Under the pieces are notes generated by a model. It saw only the letters and a list, made by a program, of their open reading frames with translations, was not told the DNA's origin and searched no databases. Position numbers and translations under genes: made by a program. From positions 28,642,670-28,706,669 of the forward strand of contig NC_090185.1 in NCBI RefSeq assembly GCF_024679245.1: a DNA stretch of 64,000 nt, written 5' to 3'. Within the stretch, counting starts at the first letter, position 1; the number at the start of each line of letters is the position of its first letter. Origin of the DNA: Pseudorasbora parva. Its lineage: Eukaryota; Chordata; Actinopteri; Cypriniformes; Gobionidae. This document shows positions 23,007 to 43,136 of this stretch, piece after piece.

Positions 23007-24578
23007 CACTGTAAAATAATTATTTTAAAAATAAGTAACCTGGTTGCCTTAAAGGGGCTGTTTCATGCACACTGAGCTTTTTACACTGTTAAAGACTTGG
23101 ATTCCCATCCTAAACATAATCAAAGTTTCAAAAACTAATGTTGGACATTTGATGAAGTATTTCTGTGTCAAAAATACTCCTTCCGGTTTCTCACAAGTTT
23201 CGGAGAGTTTTTTTCGAGTATGGCTCGGCTTGACGTTAATAAGAGCGGAAGGTCCTTGTATGGGCCGTACGGGCTCTTCTCCCGGTAGGGTGCGCGCGCC
23301 TGTGACTAGAGCGAGAGAGGAAATGCACGCCGTAAACACTCTCTCAGCTGCAGATCCAGTCGTCCGTGAATACTAATGTCGGTTATAGTCCGCGCCGCGC
23401 TCGACTTCCTCCACTTTGACATTAAGCGACTTCAACGCTTCAGCACAGCATTCCGGGAAGGCAGCGCTGCATTTGAACCGATTTGAACGCAGAAATGACG
23501 GGAAGCTTCACAGCATCGCTTCAGTCGCGTCTCAAAGTTGATTTCCTCGCCACTGCTGTCACAGGACTTCACCAAATCATACCAAAGAAGTGTGTTTTTG
23601 ACGGAGGGGTCCCAGCGATAAAGGTTCGGTCCTGCTTTGGAAGCAGCCGGTGAGTAAAACTGCTTCAAATGTCTGTGCTGTTGGCTCGTCGCGTGAGTAA
23701 ACATCAGTAAACAACACGATCGCGTGCTTCGTCATTCAAATGCGCTAACGGTTACTCCATTGCTGTTCTATGTATAACGTTACACTAGTCTGACGTGCAA
23801 AACCGTTTTGCTTGCTACTGCTAAGGTTTAGTCGCATACAATAGTCCATAAACCGAATCATGTCCTCATAAACCGCGAGTAAAGACACACAAATGTTGAC
23901 AGGCCACTAAATACAGTACATACCACAGAGACGGACGTCCTGATGTTGCTGTTTCTCCTGTTCAATTTATTTCAGCCTCAAATTTGATTCTGGTTCATAG
24001 CTGAGATAGCCATGGGTTTCTCCACGCTTGAGGACGTCACCGCTTTGTTCGCGATCGTCATTCTTTAGCGCCGCCCCCACGATACGCCTCCTGGCGCTCA
24101 TTTTTTTCCAGAAAGACTCGGTACAGCCTATATTTCTTTTATAAATAGAATAAAACTAAAGACTTTTCGGAGAAATGAAGGATGCAATACTACTCTATAG
24201 GTATTCAAGATTTACATGAGATTGACTGAAACTGAGTGTCCCCCCCCCTTTAAATTTGAGTTCATTGAAATTAAAAATTTGAGTTAATACAGTGACATTT
24301 TTTAAGAATCGACAACCTTTATTCAAATATTATTAAAATATTTTTTTGGGTAACTGTATGTTTTATTTATGACGCAGTGAAACATGCCAAATTGTGCTAT
24401 TGTCATGATTTATCAATTTATTTTGTATGGTTCAGATACAATAATATTTTGAGTTTATGTTTATTAAACCAATATCCTTCATTGTATCAACTCAATTTTT
24501 CTATTTCAATATACTCAATTTTAAGGCAACCAGGTTACTTACTTGTTTTAAGTTAAACCAACAATTTTTTTTACAGTG
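23007..24578. mobile_element. CACTGTAAAA-type MITE (middle of the nest)
   Basis: The ends CACTGTAAAA (23007) and TTTTACAGTG (to 24578) are perfect inverted repeats. The subterminal text AAGTAACCTGGTTGCCTTAA / AAGGCAACCAGGTTACTTAC is shared with copies at 28711, 34810 and elsewhere. It interrupts the foldback element and is itself interrupted at 23053-24249. Confidence 0.9.
23053..24249. mobile_element. TTAA-flanked MITE, 1197 bp (innermost of the nest)
   Basis: The element starts AGGGGCTGTTTCATGCAC after TTAA (23049-23052) and ends GTCCCCCCCCCT before TTAA (24250-24253). Removing it with one TTAA restores the GGTTGCC-TTAA-ATTTGAG text of intact CACTGTAAAA copies, which defines the insertion. 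It is GC-rich inside (CpG-rich 23190-23900), without a transposase ORF. Confidence 0.9.
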
Positions 24579-24722
24579 AAGGAAAAAAAAAAATACAGTG
24601 GAAGTCAATTGGGTGTCTTTAACTCTGGTTAACAACATTCTTCAAAAAATCTTTTTTTCTGTTCAACAGAAGCAAGAAACAGGTTTGGGACAACTTGAGG
24701 GTATGTAAATATCCTCTTTAAT

Positions 24723-26585
24723 ATCTTATGAAACTTAGTTCTCAACTAAATATTGCGTATTAAGATTTTATTTTTATTTTTTTACTGGAAACCCCCCCAC
24801 CCCTGTGTATTCAGTCACTTTGTTGCGGTCTATATGTATATTTGCAAATAGGCGCATTGCTTAGACACTGATTTTCCAGTTTCTGTGTGGTTTGGAGCGG
24901 TTTCAAACATTCCCTATCTTAATTCACTCTTCTGATAACAATTTGCAGAACCTCGACAACCTTCCAAGAATGTCCCAAATGAAGATCTACAGGCGTATCA
25001 GATAAAATAGTACGCTTCTAATAACTCTTCATTTACTTGGGTCTCAAACACACAGTTGGAGGAAACGGACTTGTGTTCGAGGAAATGAATGTGCGTGTCC
25101 GTTTCCCTCAGCATGCCGCTGTCATGGAGCGTGTTCTCCCTCACAGAGGAAAGACGTGACAAATTACCGTGTGATTTGAGCCCAACGTGCTGCGGTACCT
25201 GTCCGCCCAAAGAGCGAGCTGTGTATGCTTCTCATTAGTACTAGATTAAGCTGTTCAGAGCCGTACAGTAAAACATGACCGAATCTCCCTGGATTACTCC
25301 AACCCTCCAGAGACGGGGTAACATAGACCGCTGCTGTCCCGCTGTGTTAGATTTACTTCTCTCCTGATTCAAGCTGAGTTTGATGGCCTTTGGTGAATTT
25401 AGTTATTGAACCATAAGTAGAAACATTTCTTTATCGCAGCACGTATACCACACCACATAATTGTGCAGAACATCAATGTGTTTCGGTAATGAACATCTGG
25501 ATGTATAGAATAGGAGGTCTGGGGCTTGATTTTGGTATGCGGCTCTATTTATATCCCAAAACTTAACCCATTCGCATAGCCCAGTAGCATATGATTTCAT
25601 TAATAGCTGTGTTTAGTTACTCCATTAATAAATTACTCCGAAGTAATTAATTACTATCTATAGGGTTGCAAAGGGATCAACATTTTCTGTAATTTTCCCG
25701 ATACTTTCAAAAAAATCTGAAACGTTTATGTAAAATTAAAAAACTTAACTACTAATTATATATTCAACAGTGTAATTAGCTACTGACCAAAATGTGTAAA
25801 ATAACTTTACATTAAAAACATAATACATTTAACTTTAAAATTTAATGTTCAATCCACTATTGTTTTATACAGAATTGTCATAGTCTATGCAATGCAATTA
25901 CTTCAGAAGTAACTGTAATCCCTTACTTTACTTTTCAGTGGGAAAGTAATTAAATGATAGTAATCAGATTACTTATTAATTACACCCAACAATTATTAGT
26001 ATTGCTGATTTATACATATAGTCTTGTCACGATACTGGAATTTCCAACTTTGATATGATATACCTTGATATAAAATATCGATATTCGATACCACATGAAA
26101 AACTGCCATGTATGCTGCCATACAGATCATTTGTTCTAATTTTTTGCACAGGAAGGCTTTATTTGAATAATTGAAGCTAGCCAATATTTCCAAAAAAGAC
26201 AAGTAAACAGTCGGTAATTAAAAAAAAAACATATTTTAAGAATTATAATACAATAGAATAAAGACACAAATGGAATGGCTTAACGTTTTTCAGGTGGGTT
26301 TTCAGGTTAAAAATCCTACAGAAATGAAAGTAATCAAATCATTTTGTAAATTGATTAATATTAATGTTTACAATAAAAGCTACAAACGTTATTCGGTAAG
26401 AGCTTATTCTTTTTTAAGAGCTTATGCGCGGATCCAATATGCTGTTACACAACTATTTATGTTCCAAAACTGACTATTTACTTGAATACTCTGCTAGAGT
26501 ATTGACCATTTAAGTGCAATACGACGCGGAAAATAAATACATTTAAAACTCGCACGCTGTTTGAGAGGTGGAAAAAGTTCATTTT
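24723..26585. other. Intergenic; fragment of a TAATTACT-rich element near 25615-25985
   Basis: Near 25615-25985 both ends carry AAGTAATTAATTACT and GTAATCAGATTACTTATTAA motifs, similar to hAT-like non-autonomous elements in cyprinids, but defined termini are lacking. The remainder has no recognised gene. The acceptor-like text at 24950 gives only a 19-codon open tail. Confidence 0.45.
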
Positions 26586-26586
26586 T

Positions 26587-26925
26587 AACTTTTTTTTAGT
26601 ATTGAATTAAATTTGAGTATATTTATGATTTGCTTTTCAAGTCCACCATCTTGGATTTTTAATTGAGCTTGCCGCAATGCATTCTGGGAAAGTTTAATTT
26701 GTGAAATACAACTGATACTGCCGTAAATGTAATAAATGGCCGTTTATTTTGACGTTTTCGCATTGGATGTCTAGCTAGGAATCTCCTTAGGTTTTGGAAC
26801 AGAGCCCGCGTTATCATGCTAGATCATTCATGTGTGCTCTGGTGAGCTTTTAAACTACAGCAAAAGTGAGCTTGAACAGGTGTAGCTTTAACTTTCTGCT
26901 TTTTTAACGTGTTCGCTTCCCTTAT
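26587..26925 (+). repeat. Dispersed repeat, copy 1 (matches 30471-30815)
   Basis: About 340 bp match the second copy at high identity, e.g. GACGTTTTCGCATTGGATGT, GTTTTGGAACAGAGCCCGCG and TCATGCTAGATCATTCATGT. It contains CCGTAAATGTAATAAA and GCATTCTGGG. Orientation is the same in both copies. No ORF; class unknown. Confidence 0.9.
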
Positions 26926-27169
26926 TGAACGAATGAGGCATTTCATATGCTTTCATATGTACTAATGTACACCCAAAGCGCTTTACACTCATGACAGGGG
27001 TCTCTCCTCAACCACCACCAGTATATTATTAATACAGTATACTGTTAAACAACATGTTTTATTTCTCAAACATTGTTGTTTCAAAACTGACTGTATTTAC
27101 TGTATTATACTTGGCAAGAAGGTTATTATACTTTTGACATAGCGTTTTATGTATTTGACCGGTCAAGTG
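26926..27169. other. Intergenic
   Basis: No recognised feature. Confidence 0.4.
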
Positions 27170-27178
27170 CAAAAAGCC

Positions 27179-27705
27179 TAGCCTAGAAATCTAGACGTAC
27201 CCTAGCGGCAGCAAATTTAATCTGCCCGCGAGTGTCGTCTAGCAACTCTCAATACACTTCTGAGCTGTATTCGCCTAACTCTTGCCGGACCAATCACATC
27301 GTGTATAGAGTCGATGGGCGGGGCCATAATGACGACGGCCGAGTTGCATTTGCGTGCTTCTAGTAAACACAGAAACTGCCGAACGGCGGCGATCTTTCGA
27401 ATCAGCTTTGACCGCGACTCTGGAAGACTTGGAGTTAAGCTTTTCTCTGAGAAAAGAACAAACGGCACTGAAGTCATTCTTAAAAAGGGAAGATGTGTTC
27501 AGAGTTTTGCTGACCGTATACGGTGAATGTTTAATTTATCAACAAGCTCTGTTTCACCTTCGTTGCCCTGGTTGGTGGTAGCGCTATCCTATCGCGTGCA
27601 GAGGGAGTTTGAAAGACAACCGTTTATCCCGCCCCTCGGATTGAGCCCTGTCAATGCTGAGTTTCCAGACCAAACATCTTGATGTGGGTCTGGCTTGTCA
27701 GGCTA
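27179..27705. mobile_element. Non-autonomous DNA transposon, 527 bp, 9-bp target duplication
   Basis: The ends TAGCCTAGAAATCTAGACG and GTCTGGCTTGTCAGGCTA are imperfect inverted repeats. They are flanked by an exact direct repeat CAAAAAGCC at 27170-27178 and 27706-27714. A 9-bp duplication is typical of Mutator-like elements, though 8 bp (hAT) is possible if one base belongs to the end. The interior is GC-rich with a CpG cluster and no transposase. Confidence 0.87.
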
Positions 27706-27714
27706 CAAAAAGCC

Positions 27715-28710
27715 ACTAAAAGTAAATACATTTGGAACTCACAAGCTGTTTGAGAGGCGGCTTTATGTGAGCAACACTTAAATTGATATTTTGGACAACA
27801 TAATAATACAATCCCTAACTGCTTTTGAAAGCACGTTATACCCGTCCACATAAACCGTTCCCTCTCTTCTCAGTATTAAAGGTTAATCAGACTAGAAAAC
27901 AATTTGCGTCCATATGTTTCCAGTATTAGAAGTGACACTTGTAATGTATTTGTAGACCGTCCCTGGTGTGGAGGACTCGTATCGATCTACAGATATCGTA
28001 CACTCAGATGTTAAAAATGAGTCCAGGGGTCCCGCCTTCCCGAGGTCAAACATCTTGAAGTGTTTGCTTTAAGCAGCAGAAATGACTAGTGATTTTTACA
28101 ATAAATACCAGCTGTATTAATTTCACCGCTCTATTATTCACTGACTAGCAATCTCTGATTGACACCAACCAACAGAGTTAAACTGAACCACCTTTTTGTA
28201 GGTGTGGTTGTAGATTACATCAAATGTAATTTCTGAGACCTTTCTTAGCATTTCAAATCATCCTCAGTAAATATGAATGCATTTGATACGTCTCGGTCCC
28301 ACAAATGTTTTTGCAGAAATCCCTGTTTTCGGGTGCAGATGTCTGGCTTTACTGACCCTAAGGCAACATTCACACTGGTGCCTTTTTAATAGGACCTTTT
28401 TACAATAAAAAGTCGCATATAGTAACAGTGGAAAACAAAAGAAACATACATCTGTCCAGTGCTTATTAGAAAGACCTGATGAAAACCACATGTAGGGCTG
28501 TTTGTTTATGGTTCCTAGGGAAAATTCATAATATTAGCAAGGAAATCTGAGGATGAATTTATGTATACTTGAAAAAAAAATCTTCATGCACACTGCCACG
28601 CATGTACGTACAGACGCACAATCGACAATTTTTTACTTTTTAATTATTTTTATATATACTACTAGTTTCATTTAGTAATCCATGGCTAATCTTTAGCCAA
28701 ATAATTTATA
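27715..28710. other. Intergenic, no gene recognised
   Basis: No coding or element structure is visible. Short frames are unsupported. Confidence 0.35.
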
Positions 28711-29049
28711 CACTGTAAAAAATTATTTAGAAAAAAAGTTACCTGGTTGCCTTAATTTTGAGTTAATTGAAATTACATTTTTGAGTTAATACAATGATTT
28801 TTTTTTTGTTTATTTAAAATATTATTAAAAGATTTTTAAAAGATTTTGTAAGCATATTGTGTAATTCTGTGTGTTTTATTTCTGATGACGCAGTGAAACA
28901 TGCCAAATAGTGCTATTTGTCCTTCAAATGTCCTTCATTGTATCAACTCAAATGTTTAATTTCAATAAACTCAAAATTTTAAGGCAACCAGGTTACTTAC
29001 TTTTTTTAAGTTAAACCAACAAAAACCAACAATATTTTTTTTTACAGTG
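28711..29049. mobile_element. CACTGTAAAA-type MITE, TA-flanked
   Basis: CACTGTAAAA at 28711 and TTTTACAGTG ending at 29049 are flanked by TA on each side (28709-28710, 29050-29051). The subterminal GTTACCTGGTTGCCTTAA and TTAAGGCAACCAGGTTACTT define the family. The TA duplication suggests Tc1/mariner-type mobilisation. Confidence 0.9.
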
Positions 29050-29984
29050 TACGGTTTTATATGTTGGAAGTTAATCTAAATATTTGTAAGAAATTATGTA
29101 ATATATAACAGGTATAAAATTGTACAAATTATAAAAAATAACATGATATACAATCTGGAAAGGCTTGTAAACAGCGTATAATTTGGACAGTATGAATAAT
29201 TGTTGAAGAGTGTAACACAATGCCCTCTACAAAGTCCTTCATATTGTATTGTTGTGTTTTATTCATATTGATCAATACAAAATACAAAAATAAATCATTA
29301 CATTACAAACTCCTTATATTTTTAAAGTGGCTCAAAAACATTACAGCAATTGGGCATTTGAGTCCAAACATTATCAGAAACAACGTGTGTTAGATAAATG
29401 TGTTAATGTCATGGAAAACAAAATCACATTCATATCCCTAAATTTTGTGGCTAGAAACAAAACGATACATATGGAATACATAAAGTAATATTAATTTAGT
29501 CTACAAAAATCACTTGCATTTATGCGTTTTAGTTTTGGTCCCTGTTCAACCCATTTACTGACAGCCATTTAGTGCTGGACAATATTTACATGTTGGTTGT
29601 TCTTGTCGGATCTAAATCACAGCCAGTATGACACACAGTTAGGCCACTCGACAGTACAGATCTGTATGCAAATGCTGTTCGCTAAGGCCTGAGTCACGGA
29701 ATGTCGCTCGAAACATGAACAGAAGTTTGAAGCTGCCATGGCGTGATTGCATCAACAACACCTGCTTTATACATATAGCTTTAAACTGCATATTTCTTGA
29801 ATTTCAGTGTATATGGCATTTGCTACACACAGGTAGCAGAGAGGAAGAGGAAGGCAGGAAACTATGATTCTGCTTCCTGTAGTAGCAGCCCTGTGTCAAA
29901 CGTCTCTGTCCCGAAACCTTGCTACCTCTTACCTACATAGTGCTCTGATAAGTGCACTACACATATTGCCTACTATCTTCTAAG
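29050..29984. other. Downstream of cxcl12b, no gene recognised
   Basis: AT-rich unique sequence. It could contain distal 3'UTR or poly(A) sites of cxcl12b (TTTATT at about 29259), but this cannot be decided from sequence. Confidence 0.35.
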
Positions 29985-30029
29985 TGTAGGTTTATATGAC
30001 AATGATGTACTAAAAAGTTTTTCCTTTGC

Positions 30030-30370
30030 GTTACAGACGACAATGTGTTGTCAAAATGTTCGCATGGATCCGCGAAAACGACTAAAATCGCTGTATTCAT
30101 GCCACGCCAGTAGATGGCGATGTCACTTTGTAAAGAAACACTACACGTGTGTTGACTGAACACGTAATACGGATGCGGAGGGTGTCACCATTTTCAAAAA
30201 GTCAAGTTTTTTTGTAGTTTACGTGGGGACGATAACAGTATACTTGCGCTTTGAAACGAGTTTTCAAAAGTTTGCCTTTTCAGGCCCCCAAAATGGCTTT
30301 GTCGTGAAAATAAAGGACCATAACAACACATTAAAAGTAAAATAAAAAAAAATTGAAAACGGTGATGTGT
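30030..30370. repeat. Dispersed repeat, uninterrupted copy (partner of 33550-34090)
   Basis: GCGAAAACGACTAAAATCGC, ATGCCACGCCAGTAGATGGC and the run GTAGTTTACGTGGGGACGAT align with 33559 onward. This copy is continuous across the point where the 33.7-kb copy holds another element. Confidence 0.82.
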
Positions 30371-30470
30371 AAACGCTCTACAAAACTGTTGCCGTTAGCA
30401 TGCTGCTAAGCTAATTGCAACATTTTTACGAATAAAAATAGGCTACATAAAAGTGCAATGTAATTTTTTT

Positions 30471-30815
30471 AACTTTTTATTTAGTATTGAATGAAATTTC
30501 ACTACATTTACGATTTAATTTTCATGTCTGCCATTTTGGATTTTAATTTTAAGTTTACCGCAGTGCATTATGGGATTCCTTTATTTGCCAAATGACGCCG
30601 CCGTAAATGTAATAAAAGGCCGTTTATTTTGTCGTTTTCGCATTGGATGTCTAGCTAGGAATCTCATGAGGTTTTGGAACAGAGCCCGCGTTATCATGCT
30701 AGATCATTCATGTGTGCTGGTGAGCTTTTAAACACCTATACTACAGCAAAAGTGAGCTTGAACAGGGGCAGCTTTAACTTTCTGCTTCTTTTTTTACTTG
30801 CTTGCGTCCCTTATT
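30471..30815 (+). repeat. Dispersed repeat, copy 2 (matches 26587-26925)
   Basis: This is a direct-orientation match to the first copy with small indels (CTCATGAGG vs CTCCTTAGG). It lies within about 400 bp of the cxcl12b stop codon and so is probably inside or just beyond its 3'UTR. Confidence 0.9.
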
Positions 30816-31196
30816 AATCCCCAAATATCCTAAAGGTTAAACATCCCCCACAGCTATGACACAAATCCACAAACTCAATTTTACTGCCCTTTTAAGTTGT
30901 GGAAAACCTGTACATTTCTCTTGCCTTCACATTCACATGTTTAAGGTCGTGTACAGTTGTTTCATTGACTCACATACACTCGTGCACCAGTAAATAGTCA
31001 CAGCCAGCAGTAGCAGTGTGTCGGGATGAAGGTGTTTGGTTGTGTTTTGGTGAGCTACGGGCTGGTTTAGGTGAAGTGCTGTTTGTGCAAGCAGTCCAGA
31101 AAGAGGAAGAGTGATCTAAAAGAGCGAGAGAAGAGGATGTGTGCCTATTTAGAGGTCAGAGATCCACTACGGTCCTCTCCACACATCCTTGTGTGT

Positions 31197-40115
<8,919 letters not shown>

Positions 40116-40690
40116 GCCAAGTGTGTGTGTTTGTGTGTGTGTGTGTGGCTTTTGTCCGTCACAGCTAGCTTCCAGAGCTCAGTGTGGCGTCTCAGAGCTC
40201 TGCGAAGTGTTAAGACTGAGGACCAGAGGGAAACACTCCCCCCTTTCTCAGGAGGAGGGGAGGAAGGAGGAGGAGGGAGCGGGGCTGGACCCTCTCCTCC
40301 GACAGCCACCTTCTTCAGCGAAAGTCCCAAAATTCTGGCAAAGATTCAACAGTGATAGTCTGACTCAGACTCTCTCTCTCTCTCTTGTCTATTTTGCTCT
40401 GAATCTTTTTTTTTGTCTCAGAGGAGGGGAGAAAGCAGTGACCCTGCTGTTATCTCAGTATTGTTATTTCTCAATGTTTCGATTTGTTATTGTTTGTTTC
40501 ATGTCATGTTTTTCTGGTGGTCGACTTTCACTTAACTGGCGCTGCTGAATTTCCTGGCTCTCAGTTTACAGCTGCATATCAGATTCCCTCGATTTTAGGA
40601 TTCTTATTCGGGTGTATCTGTGTATTCAACAGATTTCCTGTATGCAATTCACTTTTTGTGATCTTTATAGACCTAAAAGCTTATGCTTTA
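40116..40690 (-). promoter_or_regulatory. cxcl12b 5'UTR and presumed proximal promoter
   Basis: This is the sequence upstream of the cxcl12b start codon. On the gene strand it has a CA microsatellite immediately before the ATG, then a pyrimidine-rich block (plus-strand GGAGGAGGGG and AGGAGGAGGGAG runs at about 40230-40285) that could bind Sp/KLF-type factors. I see no convincing TATA box, and the transcription start is not determinable from sequence alone. A Tc1-derived insertion at about 40688 marks the outer limit of the unique upstream sequence. Confidence 0.45.
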
Positions 40691-41488
40691 ATGCTTGAAA
40701 TTAGTAGATATAATTATAGAAATTTGAAGGAAAGTGTGCCAAACAACTGTTACAATTGATTCAACAAGGTGCTGCAAGCATTCTTTAGAAATGTTGGCCC
40801 ATATTGATAGGATAGCATCTTGCAGTTGATGGAGATTTGTGGGATGCACATCCAGGGCACGAAGCTCCCGTTCCACCACATCCCAAAGATGCTCTATTGG
40901 GTTGAGATCTGGTGACTGTGGGGGCCATTTTAGTACAGTGAATTCATTGTCATGTTCAAGAAACCAATTTAAAATTATTGGAGCTTTGTGACATGGTGCA
41001 TTATCCTGCTGGAAGTAGCCATCAGAGGATGGGTACATGGTGGTCATAAAGGGATGGACATGGTCAGAAACAATGCTCAGGTAGGCTGTGTCTTTTAAAC
41101 GATGCCTAATTGGCACTAAGGGGCCTAAAGTGTGGCAAGAAAACATCCCCCACACCATTACACCACCACCACCAGCCTGCACAGTGGTAACAAGGCATGA
41201 TGGATCCATGTTCTCATTCTGTTTATGTCAGATTCTGACTCTACCATCTGTATGTCTCAACAGAAATTGAGACTCATCAGACCAGGCAACATTTTTCCAT
41301 TCTTCAACTGTCCAATTTTGGTGAGCTTGTGCAAAATATAGCTTCTTTTTCCTATTTGTAGTGGAGATGAGTGGTACCTGGTGGGGTCTTCTGCTGTTGT
41401 AGCCCATCCGCCTTAAGGTTGTGCATGTTGTGGCTTCACAAATGCTTTGCTGCACACCTCGGTTGTAACGAGTGGTTATTTCAGTCAA
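40688..41488 (-). pseudogene. Tc1 transposase interrupted by one in-frame TGA
   Basis: Two open segments (41488-41228 and 41209-40688) are in the same frame and separated by a single TGA at 41230-41228, where this family most likely has a tryptophan codon. Motifs in order: [11 protein letters not shown] (Asp 1), VMVWGMFSCHTLGP, FQQDNAPCHKAP (Asp 2), LKWPPQSPDLNPIEHLWD (Glu). All three catalytic residues remain. The first part of the paired-type DNA-binding domain is absent, so the copy also lacks its true N-terminus. Confidence 0.9.
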
Positions 41489-41565
41489 AGTTGCTCTTCT
41501 AATCAGCTTGAATCAGAAATGAGAAATTGAACAGGTGTTCCTAATAATCCTTTAGGTGAGTGTAT
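40688..41565 (-). mobile_element. Tc1-like element, one end missing
   Basis: The right end carries the family terminus (plus strand AACAGGTGTTCCTAATAATC CTTTAGGTGAGTG). The left side runs from the transposase C-terminus directly into unrelated DNA near 40690 without the matching terminus. Internal sequence is well preserved. Confidence 0.88.
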
Positions 41566-41810
41566 GTATATGTGTAATTAAGTTTTATTTTGGAGCATAT
41601 TATTCTTTTTTCTTAAACTGTCCAGAAAAAATATCTCAACTTACCCCAAAGCATCTGGCACAACTTACCACAAAGCTACCATTTTAGTAAAAACAAACAA
41701 AAAAAAACAAGAAATTGCCAAAAATGTATTGGCAGTTAACCACCATGTAAGAGAAATGTTTAAAGAAATCATAATATAAAATTATAACTTTTAAACTATT
41801 TAATTATACC
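41566..41810. other. Fragment of a GGGGTAAGTTGTGCCA-type repeat
   Basis: AACTTACCCCAAAGCATCTG and GGCACAACTTACCACAAAGC also occur, with variation, at 43590-43620. Probably a dispersed element with undefined ends. Confidence 0.45.
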
Positions 41811-41814
41811 CTGA

Positions 41815-42115
41815 AGCCATATGATACTTTTGTGTAATTAACAGACCAAAACTGTTATTATTTGCTCTGCCAAAGCTCGTAAAAATGAATTTGCATTTGT
41901 GTGCATTCAAATATGGGGCGTTAAGACGTCTCATGCCATTTTTCACTATCAGTATCACTGGCATGACACGTCTTGACGCAGCGTATTTGAGTGCTGGCTC
42001 GCAGAAATGATGGATTGAACAACAAAGGTCTTGTCCAGTTGAACAGGCCTTTAAAACAATGTGGAGAAAAATGAGCACAGACCAAAGCAGGCGTATGTGA
42101 GTGTACGTCTCCATA
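41815..42115. mobile_element. Foldback MITE with near-perfect central palindrome
   Basis: GCGTTAAGACGTCTCATGCC (about 41919-41938) is complementary to GGCATGACACGTCTTGACGC (about 41960-41979) with two mismatches. Complementarity extends outward through GCATTCAAATATG / CGTATTTGAGTGC and probably the ACAGACCAAA / GACCAAAGC region. The central loop is about 20 nt. No ORF. Confidence 0.72.
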
Positions 42116-43132
42116 AAACTGTGGCTGGTGAAGTACCTTTCAAACAGACGTCTTCCACAGTCAGTGGAGACACTGTGTTACACTTTTAATAGGCTGCATT
42201 CAGACCCTCACGCTGAGAGACCCGGCAGCACAAACCCCCTTAACAGCCCGTAAACTTTAGAGGGTGTTGATGGTTATCAAGCAGTCAGCCGAGGTGCAAA
42301 CAATGTCGATGTGAAAAGGAGTGGTATACAAACTTATCAATAATTATACGTTTTTGAGGTCACCGAGAGTCTGTTATGTTTCAGTGGCACTTCAAACGTC
42401 TTGCAGTTCGTAATATTTAGTCACAGGAGTGACGTTTGGCACGTATAACAAACAATAACGCAGGTGGAAAAACAATCATCCCCTTTAAACAACAGAAGTA
42501 TTTTCTTTGTTGTTTAAATGGCTACTAAGAGTATTTTAGAGATGCCTTTTGATCTGAGATCAAACGCACGTATTTTCAGCTTTAAAATTCAAGCATTCAA
42601 ACTTTTCCAACTTTGTTGTTTTCTCTGGCTTTGAGGAGTCCGGTGATATTTGTAAATCCTCCATTAATGTTCGCATTGTTGATCTCAACCCTTGGCCTTT
42701 TCAAAGTGCAAGTGAGCAGGGGGATGTTAAAAAGATTACTAAACATCACTACTGACCTAAGTGACAACTCTGCAACTTGTATCACTTTAGAGGGCAGAGG
42801 GCACGTTTCACATCCTCAGGTTTCGTGTTTCAGAGAAACGTTTTCCTTCACTTTGTTCTCACAAAGAGCCGACGGACAGCCGAAGACGGATGCGTGACGC
42901 GGGACAGTGAATAAATCACTTTATATTTGTGTTTATTTACATCTCACTGCATCAGTTAAGCGGAAAATTACACTAGGGGAAAGTGGGGGTAAGTTGCGCC
43001 ACTTCTTTACCTATGTCCCTTAGGCCACGGGATTGAGAGAAAATTAGTTTAATTATTGGGGAATACATGAACAATTTGCATAAATAAGAACCAGGAGTTT
43101 AGTAATGCTCAATGCCTATTATTTATTTCATC
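42116..43132. other. Intergenic, no gene recognised
   Basis: From about 42974 a GGGGAAAGTGGGGGTAAGTT segment begins, which may be the start of the same repeat seen at 41.6 and 43.6 kb. The rest is unique. Confidence 0.4.
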
Positions 43133-43136
43133 TTAA

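Larger units (their letters stand above)
22867..24722. mobile_element. Foldback MITE (outermost of a three-level nest)
   Basis: The left arm (TTCATTCACCCAAAAATGAA ... GTAGCCATTGACTTTCATAG, 22867-23006) and right arm (GTGGAAGTCAATTGGGTGTC ... CAACTTGAGGGTATGTAAAT, from 24579) are inverted copies of each other. Shared words include TTTTGAAGAATGTTG / CAACATTCTTCAAAAAAT and TTCTGTTGAA / TTCAACAGAA. The two arms were originally almost contiguous. They are now separated by 23007-24578. Confidence 0.88.

Noticed and set aside
24953..25010. Possible terminal exon after a TTTGCAG acceptor-like site
   Set aside because: It gives only a 19-codon open tail with a weak pyrimidine tract and no link to the orphan exon's protein character.
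27217..27581. Overlapping frames on both strands
   Set aside because: They lie inside the 527-bp element with 9-bp target duplication; both strands are open because of GC-rich composition.
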